DNA of 5,562 nucleotides, from NCBI GenBank assembly GCA_030591125.1, contig JAUVBP010000085.1, positions 1-5,562 on the forward strand. Direction: 5' to 3'. Under the pieces are notes generated by a model. That model was not told the origin of the DNA. It saw only the letters and a program-made list of their open reading frames with translations, and ran no database searches. The first letter of the stretch is position 1, and the number at the start of each line of letters is the position of its first letter. A program made the translations under genes and the position numbers. Of this stretch, positions 1 through 5,562 are shown piece by piece. The DNA is from Candidatus Woesearchaeota archaeon. Lineage in GTDB: Archaea; Nanobdellota; Nanobdellia; Woesearchaeales; UBA11576.

Positions 1-591
1 CGATACCAGGAATACCATTATGAACAGCACTCCGAAAAACATCCTGCCGAAAGCGACAATCCGTGAAGGCATCTCTTTCAGCGCGTGTTTTGAGATTATA
101 GTCTCAGTAGACCAGAACAGTACTGCCGCCATTATCAATGTCTCAGGGAGGCCGAAACTGAATGCTGTGGTGTTCAGTATGAACAGGTTTCCCAAGAACA
201 GGAGGATAGCTGCGACAATGAACCCCTTGCTCAACTTCTCTTTGAGGAAGAAGACTGCTGCGATCGTGACGAAGATGAACATTGATTTGTGAAGCAGTGC
301 TGCAGTCGCACTAGGTGCCATGGAAAGTCCTTTGAAGAACAGCAGGAATGGGATGGATCCTCCGAAAAGGCCTATAGCTACCAGTTTTCCCCATTGCTTT
401 GCGGTCAGACTCTTTAGCGTCTTGATCTCTTTGAAGAGGAAGACTGTGGATAACAGTAATAGCGCTACCAACGTGTTCTTGGCAAAGGTGAATATGTATG
501 GGTCAATCCCTTTCACACCGAATTTATTGAGAAAGATGGCTATCCCACTCACCAATGCTGTCAATAGCACGAAGATATAGCCTTTTTTCAT
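1..591 (-). CDS. DMT-superfamily (EamA-type) membrane transporter, C-terminus beyond left edge
   Basis: The reading frame starts at the ATG at 591-589 and stays open to the left edge, giving 197 residues. The protein is strongly hydrophobic, with about seven membrane segments (roughly residues 4-26, 31-53, 67-89, 95-117, 124-141, 150-168 and 177-197). A charged FLKEKL turn (residues 115-120) follows the fourth helix, and GLSMAPSATAALL (88-100) precedes it. This pattern is typical of the first EamA repeat, with the second repeat beginning near residue 150. EamA proteins usually have ten helices and about 280-300 residues, so roughly a third is missing. They export or import small metabolites such as amino acids, sugars or nucleotides; the substrate cannot be told here. 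The gene is divergent from ppsA, and its TATA box lies about 25 bp before the ATG, suggesting a leaderless transcript. Family assignment is fairly secure; function is not. Confidence 0.85.
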   Translation of the reverse strand, partial: MKKGYIFVLLTALVSGIAIFLNKFGVKGIDPYIFTFAKNTLVALLLLSTVFLFKEIKTLKSLTAKQWGKLVAIGLFGGSIPFLLFFKGLSMAPSATAALLHKSMFIFVTIAAVFFLKEKLSKGFIVAAILLFLGNLFILNTTAFSFGLPETLIMAAVLFWSTETIISKHALKEMPSRIVAFGRMFFGVLFIMVFLVS

Positions 592-613
592 GGTCCTGCA
601 GATTATCACTTAG

Positions 614-619
614 TATAAA
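614..619 (-). promoter_or_regulatory. TATA box (box A) of the transporter gene
   Basis: On the minus strand the segment reads CTATTTATAC, with the TTTATA core at 619-614. Its centre is about 25 bp upstream of the transporter ATG at 591, the distance at which archaeal TBP/TFB promoters normally start transcription. Transcription would therefore begin at or next to the start codon and give a leaderless mRNA. The upstream flank on that strand is A-rich (CAAAAA), compatible with a TFB recognition element. Confidence 0.6.
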
Positions 620-649
620 TAGTTTTTGCTTGTCCTGCTGCGTGGTGCT

Positions 650-662
650 ATATCCGTGATAT
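650..662. repeat. Short inverted repeat between the divergent TATA boxes
   Basis: The sequence is ATATC-CGT-GATAT, a 5-bp inverted repeat with a 3-nt spacer. It lies 10 bp upstream of the ppsA TATA box and about 30 bp upstream of the transporter TATA box. That is a plausible place for a dimeric regulator to control one or both genes. The half-sites are short and AT-rich, so chance occurrence is quite possible. Confidence 0.25.
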
Positions 663-672
663 CAAGGCAACA

Positions 673-681
673 TTTATAAAT
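673..681 (+). promoter_or_regulatory. TATA box (box A) of ppsA
   Basis: The sequence TTTATAAAT matches the archaeal box A. It predicts a transcription start near 698-705 and hence a 5' leader of about 60 nt before the ppsA ATG. This differs from the apparently leaderless transporter and hypA promoters in the same window and leaves room for leader-based regulation. Confidence 0.6.
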
Positions 682-720
682 GATATTATCCTGTTCCATA
701 TTGCGCCATGATCATATCTG

Positions 721-744
721 GTGTATCGTTTAGTGTATCGTTTA
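721..744. repeat. Perfect 12-bp tandem duplication in the ppsA leader
   Basis: The unit GTGTATCGTTTA occurs twice with no gap (721-732 and 733-744), ending 19 nt before the ppsA ATG. It is downstream of the predicted transcription start, so it would be in the mRNA leader. TTTAGT (729-734) and ACTAAA (744-749) can also pair as a weak 6-bp stem. The duplication could be a paired protein-binding site or a recent slippage event. Confidence 0.8.
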
Positions 745-752
745 CTAAAAAA

Positions 753-760
753 GAGGGTGA
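753..760 (+). promoter_or_regulatory. Ribosome-binding site of ppsA
   Basis: GAGGGTGA matches the archaeal Shine-Dalgarno core GGTGA and ends 3 nt before the ATG at 764. It supports that start codon and leadered translation of ppsA. Confidence 0.75.
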
Positions 761-763
761 AGT

Positions 764-3175
764 ATGGATAGATCTACAGAGTTCATTCTATGGTTTGACC
801 AGTTAGGCATAGAGGATGTGCCGCGTGTGGGTGGAAAGAACGCATCGCTCGGTGAGATGTATCGTAATCTTGGTGAGAAGGGTGTAAAGGTCCCCAATGG
901 TTTTGCAGTCACTGCTGCAGCATATGATTTCTTCGTGAGCCGCACAGGCATCATGGACAAGATACGTGAAGTACTCAGCGACCTCAATACACATGACATG
1001 AACAATCTTGCGACGCGCGGAGATAAGGTGCGATCACTTTTCCTGAACGCAGAATTCCCTGATGAGATCAGGGATGCTATATTTGAGGCATATGACCACT
1101 TATGCAAGGAGTGCGGAGAGAATACTGATGTTGCTGTCAGGAGCAGTGCAACAGCAGAAGATCTTCCTGACGCAAGCTTTGCAGGACAGCAGGAGACTTT
1201 CCTCAATATCAAGGGACCAGAGATGCTGCTTGATTCGTGCAGGAAATGTTTTGCTTCACTTTTCACTAATAGGGCGATATCATACAGGGTCGATAAAGGA
1301 TTTGATCATTTCAAGATTGCCTTATCGATAGGCGTGCAGAAGATGGTCCGTTCAGACCTTGCATCAGCAGGGGTCATGTTCTCGATCGACACTGAATCAG
1401 GTTTCAATGACGTGGTTTTCCTTACCGCAGCATATGGATTAGGAGAGAATGTTGTCCAGGGAGCTGTGAATCCTGATGAGTATTATATATTCAAACCGAC
1501 ACTGAAGACCGGGTTCAAGCCGATCATACATGCTGAAGTCGGAGACAAGGCTGTGAAGATGATATACACCCATAGCGGCCTGAAACCAACAAAGAATGTG
1601 CCTGTACCAAAAGATGACCGGGCAAAGTTCGCGTTGACACATGAAGAGGTCCTCAAGCTTGCGGAGTGGGCGTGTGTAATAGAAGACCATTACAGCGAGA
1701 AAGCAGGGAAGTTCAAGCCGATGGACATGGAGTGGGCAAAGGACGGAGAGACTGGCGAGCTCTTCATAGTGCAGGCAAGACCTGAGACGGTCCACAGCAT
1801 AAAGGATGTGACCAAATTAGAGAAGTATGTCCTCAAGGAGACTGCCAAAGTCCTTATCGAAGGCCATAGCGTAGGGGCCAAGATAGGTGCGGGCGATGCC
1901 AATGTGATCAAAAATGTACATGATATAGCCCAGTTTGAGAAAGGGCAGGTGCTCATCACTGACATGACCGACCCTGACTGGGAGCCTATAATGAAGATCG
2001 CTTCAGCGATAGTCACGAACAGAGGTGGCAGGACCTGCCACGCAGCGATAATATCAAGAGAGTTAGGGATACCCTGCATCGTCGGGTCTGGGAGATCCAC
2101 AGAGGTTGTGCAACCAGGGCAGAAAGTGACTGTAGACTGCTCTCAAGGTGATGTTGGCAGGGTCTATGATGGCGAGCTCAAGTTTGAGATAGAGACTACA
2201 GACCTCAAAGAGATACCAGATACCAAGACCAAGATAATGATGAACGTAGCGGATCCTGAGCAGGCATTCAGTTTCAGTTTCCTGCCTAACAAAGGGGTGG
2301 GGCTTGCGAGAGAGGAATTCATAATAAATTCATCAATAAAGATACATCCACAGGCACTTCTTGAACCTGATAAGGTGACGAGTCCTGAAGTGCAGAAGAA
2401 GATAGAGTTGCTCACTAAAGGATATGATGATAAGGTGGAGTATTATATCGATAAGCTGGCGATGGGCATTGCGCGGATAAGCGCGGCATTCTATCCTAAG
2501 GATGTGATACTACGATTCTCTGACTTCAAGAGCAATGAATATGCAAATCTGGTAGGAGGGACGTTCTTTGAACCTAAAGAAGACAACCCCATGATAGGAT
2601 GGAGAGGGTCATCACGCTATTATGCTGAGGGATTCAAGGAAGCGTTCGGTCTCGAGTGCAAAGCGATACTTAAGGTCAGGAACGAGATGGGGCTTACAAA
2701 CCTGAAAACAATGGTCCCGTTCTGCAGGACAGTCGAAGAAGGCAAGAAAGTCCTGGCTGAAATGGAAAATCATGGCCTGAAGAAGGGAGAGAACGGGCTT
2801 GAAGTTGTGTGCATGTGTGAGATACCATCTAATGTCATACTCGCAGAAGAGTTCTTAGAGATATTCGATGGCTTTAGCATAGGTAGCAATGATCTTACTC
2901 AGCTCACTCTTGGACTTGACCGTGATTCTGAGCTTGTCTCGGACATATATGATGAGAGGAATGATGCTGTCAAGAAGCTTGTGAAGCAAGTGATTGATGT
3001 GGCAAACTCTAAAGGGAAGTACATAGGGATCTGTGGACAAGCACCGAGCGATTTCCCTGATTTTGCAGAGTTCCTGGTAGAGGCAGGCATCCACAGCATG
3101 AGCCTGAACCCTGATACTGTCGTGAGCACTACGCTTAAGATAGCTGAGAAAGAGAAGCAGTTAGGGATTAAGTGA
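764..3175 (+). CDS. ppsA: Phosphoenolpyruvate synthase (pyruvate, water dikinase)
   Basis: A cytoplasmic enzyme interconverting pyruvate + ATP + water and PEP + AMP + phosphate. It serves gluconeogenesis and, in some archaea, is proposed to run in reverse in glycolysis. The 803 residues are close to family length (about 790-820) and include all three domains. The N-terminal ATP-grasp nucleotide-binding domain (about 15-340) has GGKNASLGEM at 23-32 and VRSSATAEDLPDASFAGQQE at 125-144. The swivelling phosphohistidine domain (about 385-465) has GGRTCHAAIISRELGIP, with catalytic His426. The C-terminal TIM barrel (about 485-795) has GVGLAREEF (511-519), Arg584 in RFSDFKSNEY, GWRGSSRYY (612-620), metal-ligand candidates Glu686 and Asp710 (GSND), and the acid/base Cys757 in CGQAPSD. 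The start is supported by a Shine-Dalgarno sequence 3 nt upstream. It has its own TATA box and a following T-rich terminator, so it is probably monocistronic. Nothing suggests damage. Confidence 0.97.
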   Translation: MDRSTEFILWFDQLGIEDVPRVGGKNASLGEMYRNLGEKGVKVPNGFAVTAAAYDFFVSRTGIMDKIREVLSDLNTHDMNNLATRGDKVRSLFLNAEFPDEIRDAIFEAYDHLCKECGENTDVAVRSSATAEDLPDASFAGQQETFLNIKGPEMLLDSCRKCFASLFTNRAISYRVDKGFDHFKIALSIGVQKMVRSDLASAGVMFSIDTESGFNDVVFLTAAYGLGENVVQGAVNPDEYYIFKPTLKTGFKPIIHAEVGDKAVKMIYTHSGLKPTKNVPVPKDDRAKFALTHEEVLKLAEWACVIEDHYSEKAGKFKPMDMEWAKDGETGELFIVQARPETVHSIKDVTKLEKYVLKETAKVLIEGHSVGAKIGAGDANVIKNVHDIAQFEKGQVLITDMTDPDWEPIMKIASAIVTNRGGRTCHAAIISRELGIPCIVGSGRSTEVVQPGQKVTVDCSQGDVGRVYDGELKFEIETTDLKEIPDTKTKIMMNVADPEQAFSFSFLPNKGVGLAREEFIINSSIKIHPQALLEPDKVTSPEVQKKIELLTKGYDDKVEYYIDKLAMGIARISAAFYPKDVILRFSDFKSNEYANLVGGTFFEPKEDNPMIGWRGSSRYYAEGFKEAFGLECKAILKVRNEMGLTNLKTMVPFCRTVEEGKKVLAEMENHGLKKGENGLEVVCMCEIPSNVILAEEFLEIFDGFSIGSNDLTQLTLGLDRDSELVSDIYDERNDAVKKLVKQVIDVANSKGKYIGICGQAPSDFPDFAEFLVEAGIHSMSLNPDTVVSTTLKIAEKEKQLGIK

Positions 3176-3199
3176 TTTTTAGTTCTTTTTCTTTTTCTT
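3176..3199 (+). terminator. T-rich archaeal-type terminator after ppsA
   Basis: Directly after the ppsA stop codon come three runs of five T separated by short interruptions, then TT. No GC-rich hairpin precedes them. Archaeal RNA polymerase commonly terminates on such T-tracts, and the separate TATA box before hypA agrees with transcription ending here. Confidence 0.6.
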
Positions 3200-3217
3200 C
3201 TGATAAAATACCTATTT

Positions 3218-3235
3218 CTGGGTGTCACAACCCAG
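3218..3235. repeat. Small hairpin between ppsA and hypA
   Basis: CTGGGT (3218-3223) and ACCCAG (3230-3235) form a perfect 6-bp stem around a 6-nt loop. It lies after the T-tract and about 60 bp before the hypA TATA box. It could protect the 3' end of the ppsA transcript or be a regulator site. It is not followed directly by a T-run, so it does not look like a bacterial-type terminator. Confidence 0.4.
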
Positions 3236-3294
3236 TCTCAACACTTTTTCACGACCTTTTGATGATTACAAAACAGCTCAAAATCACGAAAATA

Positions 3295-3300
3295 TTTATA
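3295..3300 (+). promoter_or_regulatory. TATA box (box A) of the hypA-hydB-hydG cluster
   Basis: AATATTTATAAAG contains the TTTATA core at 3295-3300, with an A-rich flank (CGAAAA) upstream in the TFB-element position. Its centre is about 28 bp before the hypA ATG at 3326, so the transcript should begin at or just before that codon and be leaderless. The box also rules against translation from an earlier in-frame ATG at 3305, which would lie upstream of the transcription start. Confidence 0.65.
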
Positions 3301-3325
3301 AAGAATGGATTGTTCGGGAATTTGG

Positions 3326-3649
3326 ATGCATGATACGCTCATATCCAGAGATATAATAGAAGCGGCCCAAAAACAAGGAAAGGTCAAGAGCATAACTGTA
3401 GAGGTTGGGGATCTGGGGCATCTGCCTCTGGATGAGCTTAAAGCGACGCTTGAGCCCTTAGTGCCTGACTGGAAAGTCACTATGGTGTCTAAGAAGGCCA
3501 AGGTAAGATGTATCTGTGGCTATTCAGGAGAACCTAACATACTTGAGCATAGGCATGGTCATTCTGTCTATACCTGTCCCAAGTGTGGCGGTGTACCTAA
3601 GATCATTGAAGGTGCAGATATTATATTAAAAGAGGTAGAGGTCGAGTAA
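3326..3649 (+). CDS. hypA: [NiFe] hydrogenase nickel-insertion protein HypA
   Basis: HypA hands nickel, usually with the GTPase HypB, to the hydrogenase large-subunit precursor. The 107-residue protein is slightly shorter than the usual 113 or so. The start was chosen at 3326 because the family begins Met-His, whose amino group and His2 bind nickel. Here it reads MHDTLISRDI, with Asp instead of the usual Glu at position 3. An ATG 21 nt earlier would bury this motif and precedes the predicted transcription start. VEVGDLGHLPLDEL (25-38) is the conserved central part; Asp36 aligns with a nickel-site Asp of characterised HypA proteins. The zinc site has Cys62 and Cys64, then Cys84 and Cys87 (CPKC). 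The first knuckle is C-x-C, one residue shorter than the usual CxxC, and His75, His77 and His79 lie between the pairs. It is 36 bp upstream of hydB on the same strand, which supports the hydrogenase role. Confidence 0.9.
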   Translation: MHDTLISRDIIEAAQKQGKVKSITVEVGDLGHLPLDELKATLEPLVPDWKVTMVSKKAKVRCICGYSGEPNILEHRHGHSVYTCPKCGGVPKIIEGADIILKEVEVE

Positions 3650-3685
3650 TCACTGCTCAGGATCCTACCGAAAAAGTTGGTATTG

Positions 3686-4663
3686 ATGCTAAAGATAAAC
3701 AAGTCCTCTTTCAATGATTTTTTATCAGATGTAATGCGCTATAATGAGCTGGTCGCACCGGTCAAGAGTGATGAGTCCCGGTTTGAGACTGTGCGGGACA
3801 TATCTAAGATACAGCTCGATCTCCACACATATTTTCCAGCAAAGAAATTCTTCTTCAAGAAGGACCAGACACTATATACATATGAGAAGGGAAAGTTCAA
3901 GGTCCCTGAGCTCCAACCTGAAAAGAAACAACGTGTGATGGTCGGTCTCAAGCGATGTGATCTCAATTCAATAAAGCGACAGGACATGATGTTCCTGCAA
4001 GAGATTCCTGATCCATATTATAAAGAAGAGCGTGACCGTACAATACTCGTGGGGTATCACTGTACTGGACCTGTCGATGAGTTCTGTTTCTGTTCTTCTA
4101 TGGACCTGGGGGACTTCTATGACCTCATGCTCTATGACAAGGATGATGCCTACCTTGTAGAGATAGGATCAGAGCGTGGACGAGCATTTGTTGACCGTTA
4201 TAGGAAGTACTTCTGGGACACAGACCTGTTCTTGCGTCCTGAAGACCGCAGGATCGATACAGACCTTAAGCTTGAGCCGCGGGATATATTGCCATATTAT
4301 GAGCGCGTCGAGTGGAAAAAGGATGTTGACAGATGTTTCAGCTGCGCAGCGTGCGTCACCTTGTGCCCCAGCTGTTTCTGCTTTGACATGGAAGATGAAG
4401 TGGATGCAAAACTGTGCAAGTCTGATAAGAAGAGGAATTGGGCATCCTGTCAGCTCACCTGTTTCACTAAAGTCGCTGGCGGCCATGTGTTCCGAGAGTC
4501 AAGGGAGAATAGATTCAAGCATCGCATCTATCACCAGCTCCAATATTTCCGGGAGACGCATGGGATGAACCTGTGTTCTGGATGCGGAAGATGCATCAGA
4601 GGTTGTCCGACCAGGATAAACTTTGTCCAGACCCTAAATGATATGCATGGCCAGGATCGATAG
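3686..4663 (+). CDS. hydB: Group 3b [NiFe] hydrogenase (sulfhydrogenase) beta subunit, iron-sulfur protein
   Basis: The beta subunit of soluble archaeal sulfhydrogenase passes electrons through [4Fe-4S] clusters between the HydD/HydA hydrogenase module and the flavin subunit HydG. With ATG 3686 it has 325 residues, against about 367 in Pyrococcus furiosus; the difference is partly a missing C-terminal tail. TTG codons in frame at 3677 and 3683 are alternative starts, and no strong ribosome-binding site decides among them. Family landmarks: NELVAPVK (20-27), KKFFFKK (53-59), LKRCDLNSIKRQDMMF (88-103) and a Cys-rich FCFCSSM (133-139). Two ferredoxin-like clusters follow: Cys217, 220, 223 and 227 (then PSCFCF), and Cys297, 300, 303 and 307 (GCGRC...GCP). 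The stretch RNWASCQL...AGGH between them is also typical. No membrane segment or signal peptide is seen, so it is cytoplasmic. It is probably co-transcribed with hypA. Confidence 0.92.
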   Translation: MLKINKSSFNDFLSDVMRYNELVAPVKSDESRFETVRDISKIQLDLHTYFPAKKFFFKKDQTLYTYEKGKFKVPELQPEKKQRVMVGLKRCDLNSIKRQDMMFLQEIPDPYYKEERDRTILVGYHCTGPVDEFCFCSSMDLGDFYDLMLYDKDDAYLVEIGSERGRAFVDRYRKYFWDTDLFLRPEDRRIDTDLKLEPRDILPYYERVEWKKDVDRCFSCAACVTLCPSCFCFDMEDEVDAKLCKSDKKRNWASCQLTCFTKVAGGHVFRESRENRFKHRIYHQLQYFRETHGMNLCSGCGRCIRGCPTRINFVQTLNDMHGQDR

Positions 4664-4689
4664 TATGTCATCATAATGTGATACTAATC

Positions 4690-4727
4690 AATAATATACT
4701 GACAAAATAATAATATATTGACAAAAT
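4690..4727. repeat. 19-bp tandem repeat upstream of hydG, possible internal promoter
   Basis: Two adjacent 19-bp copies (4690-4708 and 4709-4727) of AATAATATAYTGACAAAAT differ at one base (C at 4699, T at 4718). The last 8 bases, GACAAAAT, occur a third time at 4732-4739, overlapping the hydG start codon. Each copy has a TATA-like core. The second copy's core (about 4712-4719) is some 25 bp before the hydG ATG, the spacing seen at the leaderless promoters in this window. It may be an extra promoter or regulator site, or simply AT-rich repetition. Confidence 0.75.
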
Positions 4728-4737
4728 CAAGGACAAA

Positions 4738-5562
4738 ATGCCACGGATAAAGACAATATATGAGGAAGAGCCGGAAGCAGAGAACCCTTATCTTCCAAAG
4801 CCAGCAAAAGTTCTCATGTTCAAGAGAGAGAGCCCTGACTGTTTTCTTCTGAAGACAGATATACACACTAAATATGAGCCTGGACAGTTCTTCCAGGTCT
4901 CATTACCCGGTATAGGCGAAGCACCTATCTCTGTGGCATCATATTCTCAGGATCATCTTGAGATGAACATAAGAGAGGTAGGTAACCTGACTAAACATCT
5001 TTCAGGCATCAAGAAAGGGGATGTGCTATACATACGTGGTCCTTATGGACACGGTTATCCTATGGATGAGTTCTTCGGAAAGAACCTCCTGATAATAGGG
5101 GGAGGGAGCGGCGTAGCACCTCTTAGGGGAATATTATCCTATGTTGACCAGCACCGGGCAGATTTCGGAGATGTCACGATGTACTTCGGGTTCAGGACCT
5201 GTGACGATATACTGTTCAGAGAAGACATGAAGAACTGGAAGAAGAAATATAACCTGTTCCTCAGCGTGGACAAGGGCCCGACCAAGACAGGAGTCTATTG
5301 TGATGTGTGCTTCGTGACCTCTCTGGTCGAGAAGGCGAAGCTGAATCCTGATGGGTGTGTCGTGTTCATCTGTGGCCCTCCGATAATGATGAAGATAACC
5401 ATAGATGCACTGAAGAACAAGGGATTCAGGGAAGAACAGATCTACATAAGCACAGAGCGGCTGATGAAATGTGCGCTCGGTGTGTGTGGGCACTGCATGA
5501 TACATGGAAAATATACCTGCCTTGATGGTCCTGTGTTCAGGTATGATGAGCTCAGCCAATAC
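4738..5562 (+). CDS. hydG: Group 3b [NiFe] hydrogenase (sulfhydrogenase) gamma subunit, FAD/NAD(P)-binding, cut at right edge
   Basis: HydG is the flavin subunit that exchanges electrons with NAD(P)H; in Pyrococcus it belongs to the NADPH-linked soluble hydrogenase. The frame is open to the right edge with 275 residues. P. furiosus HydG ends about a dozen residues after the DGPVF motif found here at 263-267, so only a few residues are probably missing. Domains: a ferredoxin-reductase-like FAD barrel (about 22-110) with EAPISVAS (61-68) and GPYGHGYP (101-108); an NAD(P)-binding fold (about 115-235) with GGGSGVAPLR (121-130) and CGPPIMM (212-218); and a C-terminal [2Fe-2S] site formed by Cys245, 250, 253 and 261. 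The build resembles the PyrK electron-transfer subunit of dihydroorotate dehydrogenase, but adjacency to hydB settles the assignment. This is the only ATG start possible, since an in-frame TAA lies at 4711-4713. AAGGA at 4729-4733 is a modest ribosome-binding site. Confidence 0.92.
   Translation, partial: MPRIKTIYEEEPEAENPYLPKPAKVLMFKRESPDCFLLKTDIHTKYEPGQFFQVSLPGIGEAPISVASYSQDHLEMNIREVGNLTKHLSGIKKGDVLYIRGPYGHGYPMDEFFGKNLLIIGGGSGVAPLRGILSYVDQHRADFGDVTMYFGFRTCDDILFREDMKNWKKKYNLFLSVDKGPTKTGVYCDVCFVTSLVEKAKLNPDGCVVFICGPPIMMKITIDALKNKGFREEQIYISTERLMKCALGVCGHCMIHGKYTCLDGPVFRYDELSQY

Larger units (their letters stand above)
708..806 (+). other. Possible upstream ORF overlapping the ppsA start (32 codons)
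   Basis: An ATG at 708, a few nucleotides after the predicted start site of the ppsA mRNA, opens a 32-codon frame ending at TAG 804-806. It runs through the 12-bp tandem repeat and overlaps the first 43 nt of ppsA in another frame. The peptide begins MIISGVSFSVSF. There is no similarity I recognise and no clear ribosome-binding site, though an AUG so near the 5' end could be read in a leaderless-like way. It may well be a chance ORF. Confidence 0.2.

Noticed and set aside
20..580. Plus-strand frames at 20-292 and 320-580
   Set aside because: They are antisense to the transporter gene, whose minus-strand frame is continuous from 591 to the left edge and has clear EamA-like helices.
708..715. 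ATGATCAT palindrome in the ppsA leader
   Set aside because: An 8-bp AT-rich palindrome without extension into flanking bases is expected by chance and is explained by the possible upstream start codon.
721..744. Tandem repeat considered as part of a CRISPR array or attachment site
   Set aside because: The repeat has only two units without spacers, and there are no cas genes, integrase or tRNA in the window.
745..1266. 173-codon minus-strand frame opposite the ppsA N-terminus
   Set aside because: It lies entirely over well-conserved PpsA coding sequence, has low-complexity Ser/Leu-rich composition, no recognisable domain and no ribosome-binding site. It is an antisense shadow.
4176..4568. 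130-codon plus-strand frame inside hydB
   Set aside because: An alternative frame across the two conserved iron-sulfur motifs of HydB; no family resemblance.
4661..4686. TAGTAT...ATACTA inverted repeat at the hydB stop codon, considered as a terminator
   Set aside because: Only 6 bp, AT-only apart from one pair, with a 14-nt loop and no following T-run. hydG belongs to the same operon, so termination here is unlikely.
5134..5559. 141-codon minus-strand frame opposite hydG
   Set aside because: It covers the NAD(P)-binding and [2Fe-2S] regions of HydG on the other strand, with no promoter or recognisable domain.

Overview
The window reads as archaeal. Three genes are preceded by TATA boxes (TTTATA core). 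Two of these boxes lie about 25-29 bp before the start codon, which implies leaderless mRNAs. A T-rich tract follows the large central gene, and AGG/AGA arginine and ATA isoleucine codons are frequent. The gene set (PEP synthase plus the HydB and HydG subunits of a soluble NAD(P)-linked [NiFe] hydrogenase) fits a fermentative anaerobe, either Thermococcales-like or one of the DPANN archaea (for example Woesearchaeota). The lineage is inference; the sequence alone does not fix it.

Layout: positions 1-591 (minus strand) hold the N-terminal 197 residues of a DMT/EamA-type membrane transporter that runs off the left edge. A 172-bp divergent intergenic region (592-763) carries its TATA box, a TATA box for the gene on the right, a small inverted repeat, a perfect 12-bp tandem duplication and a possible short upstream ORF. 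Positions 764-3175 encode a complete PEP synthase (PpsA, 803 aa) with all catalytic landmarks. A T-rich terminator-like tract and a small hairpin follow. A new TATA box at 3295-3300 then opens a plus-strand cluster: hypA (nickel insertion), hydB (iron-sulfur subunit) and hydG (FAD/NAD(P)-binding subunit, cut by the right edge a few residues before its expected end). A 19-bp tandem repeat sits directly before hydG.

How the genes fit together: HydB and HydG are the electron-transfer half of a group 3b (sulfhydrogenase-type) [NiFe] hydrogenase. In relatives such as Pyrococcus furiosus the order is hydB-hydG-hydD-hydA, so the small and catalytic subunits are expected just beyond the right edge. 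HypA would deliver nickel to that catalytic subunit. PpsA interconverts pyruvate and PEP. It is separated from the hydrogenase cluster by a terminator and a new promoter, so any link is metabolic (carbon flux and disposal of reducing power) rather than co-transcription.

No wholly new system is visible. The points most worth a second look are the ppsA leader (tandem repeat and overlapping upstream ORF), the repeat upstream of hydG, and the unusual zinc-site spacing of HypA.
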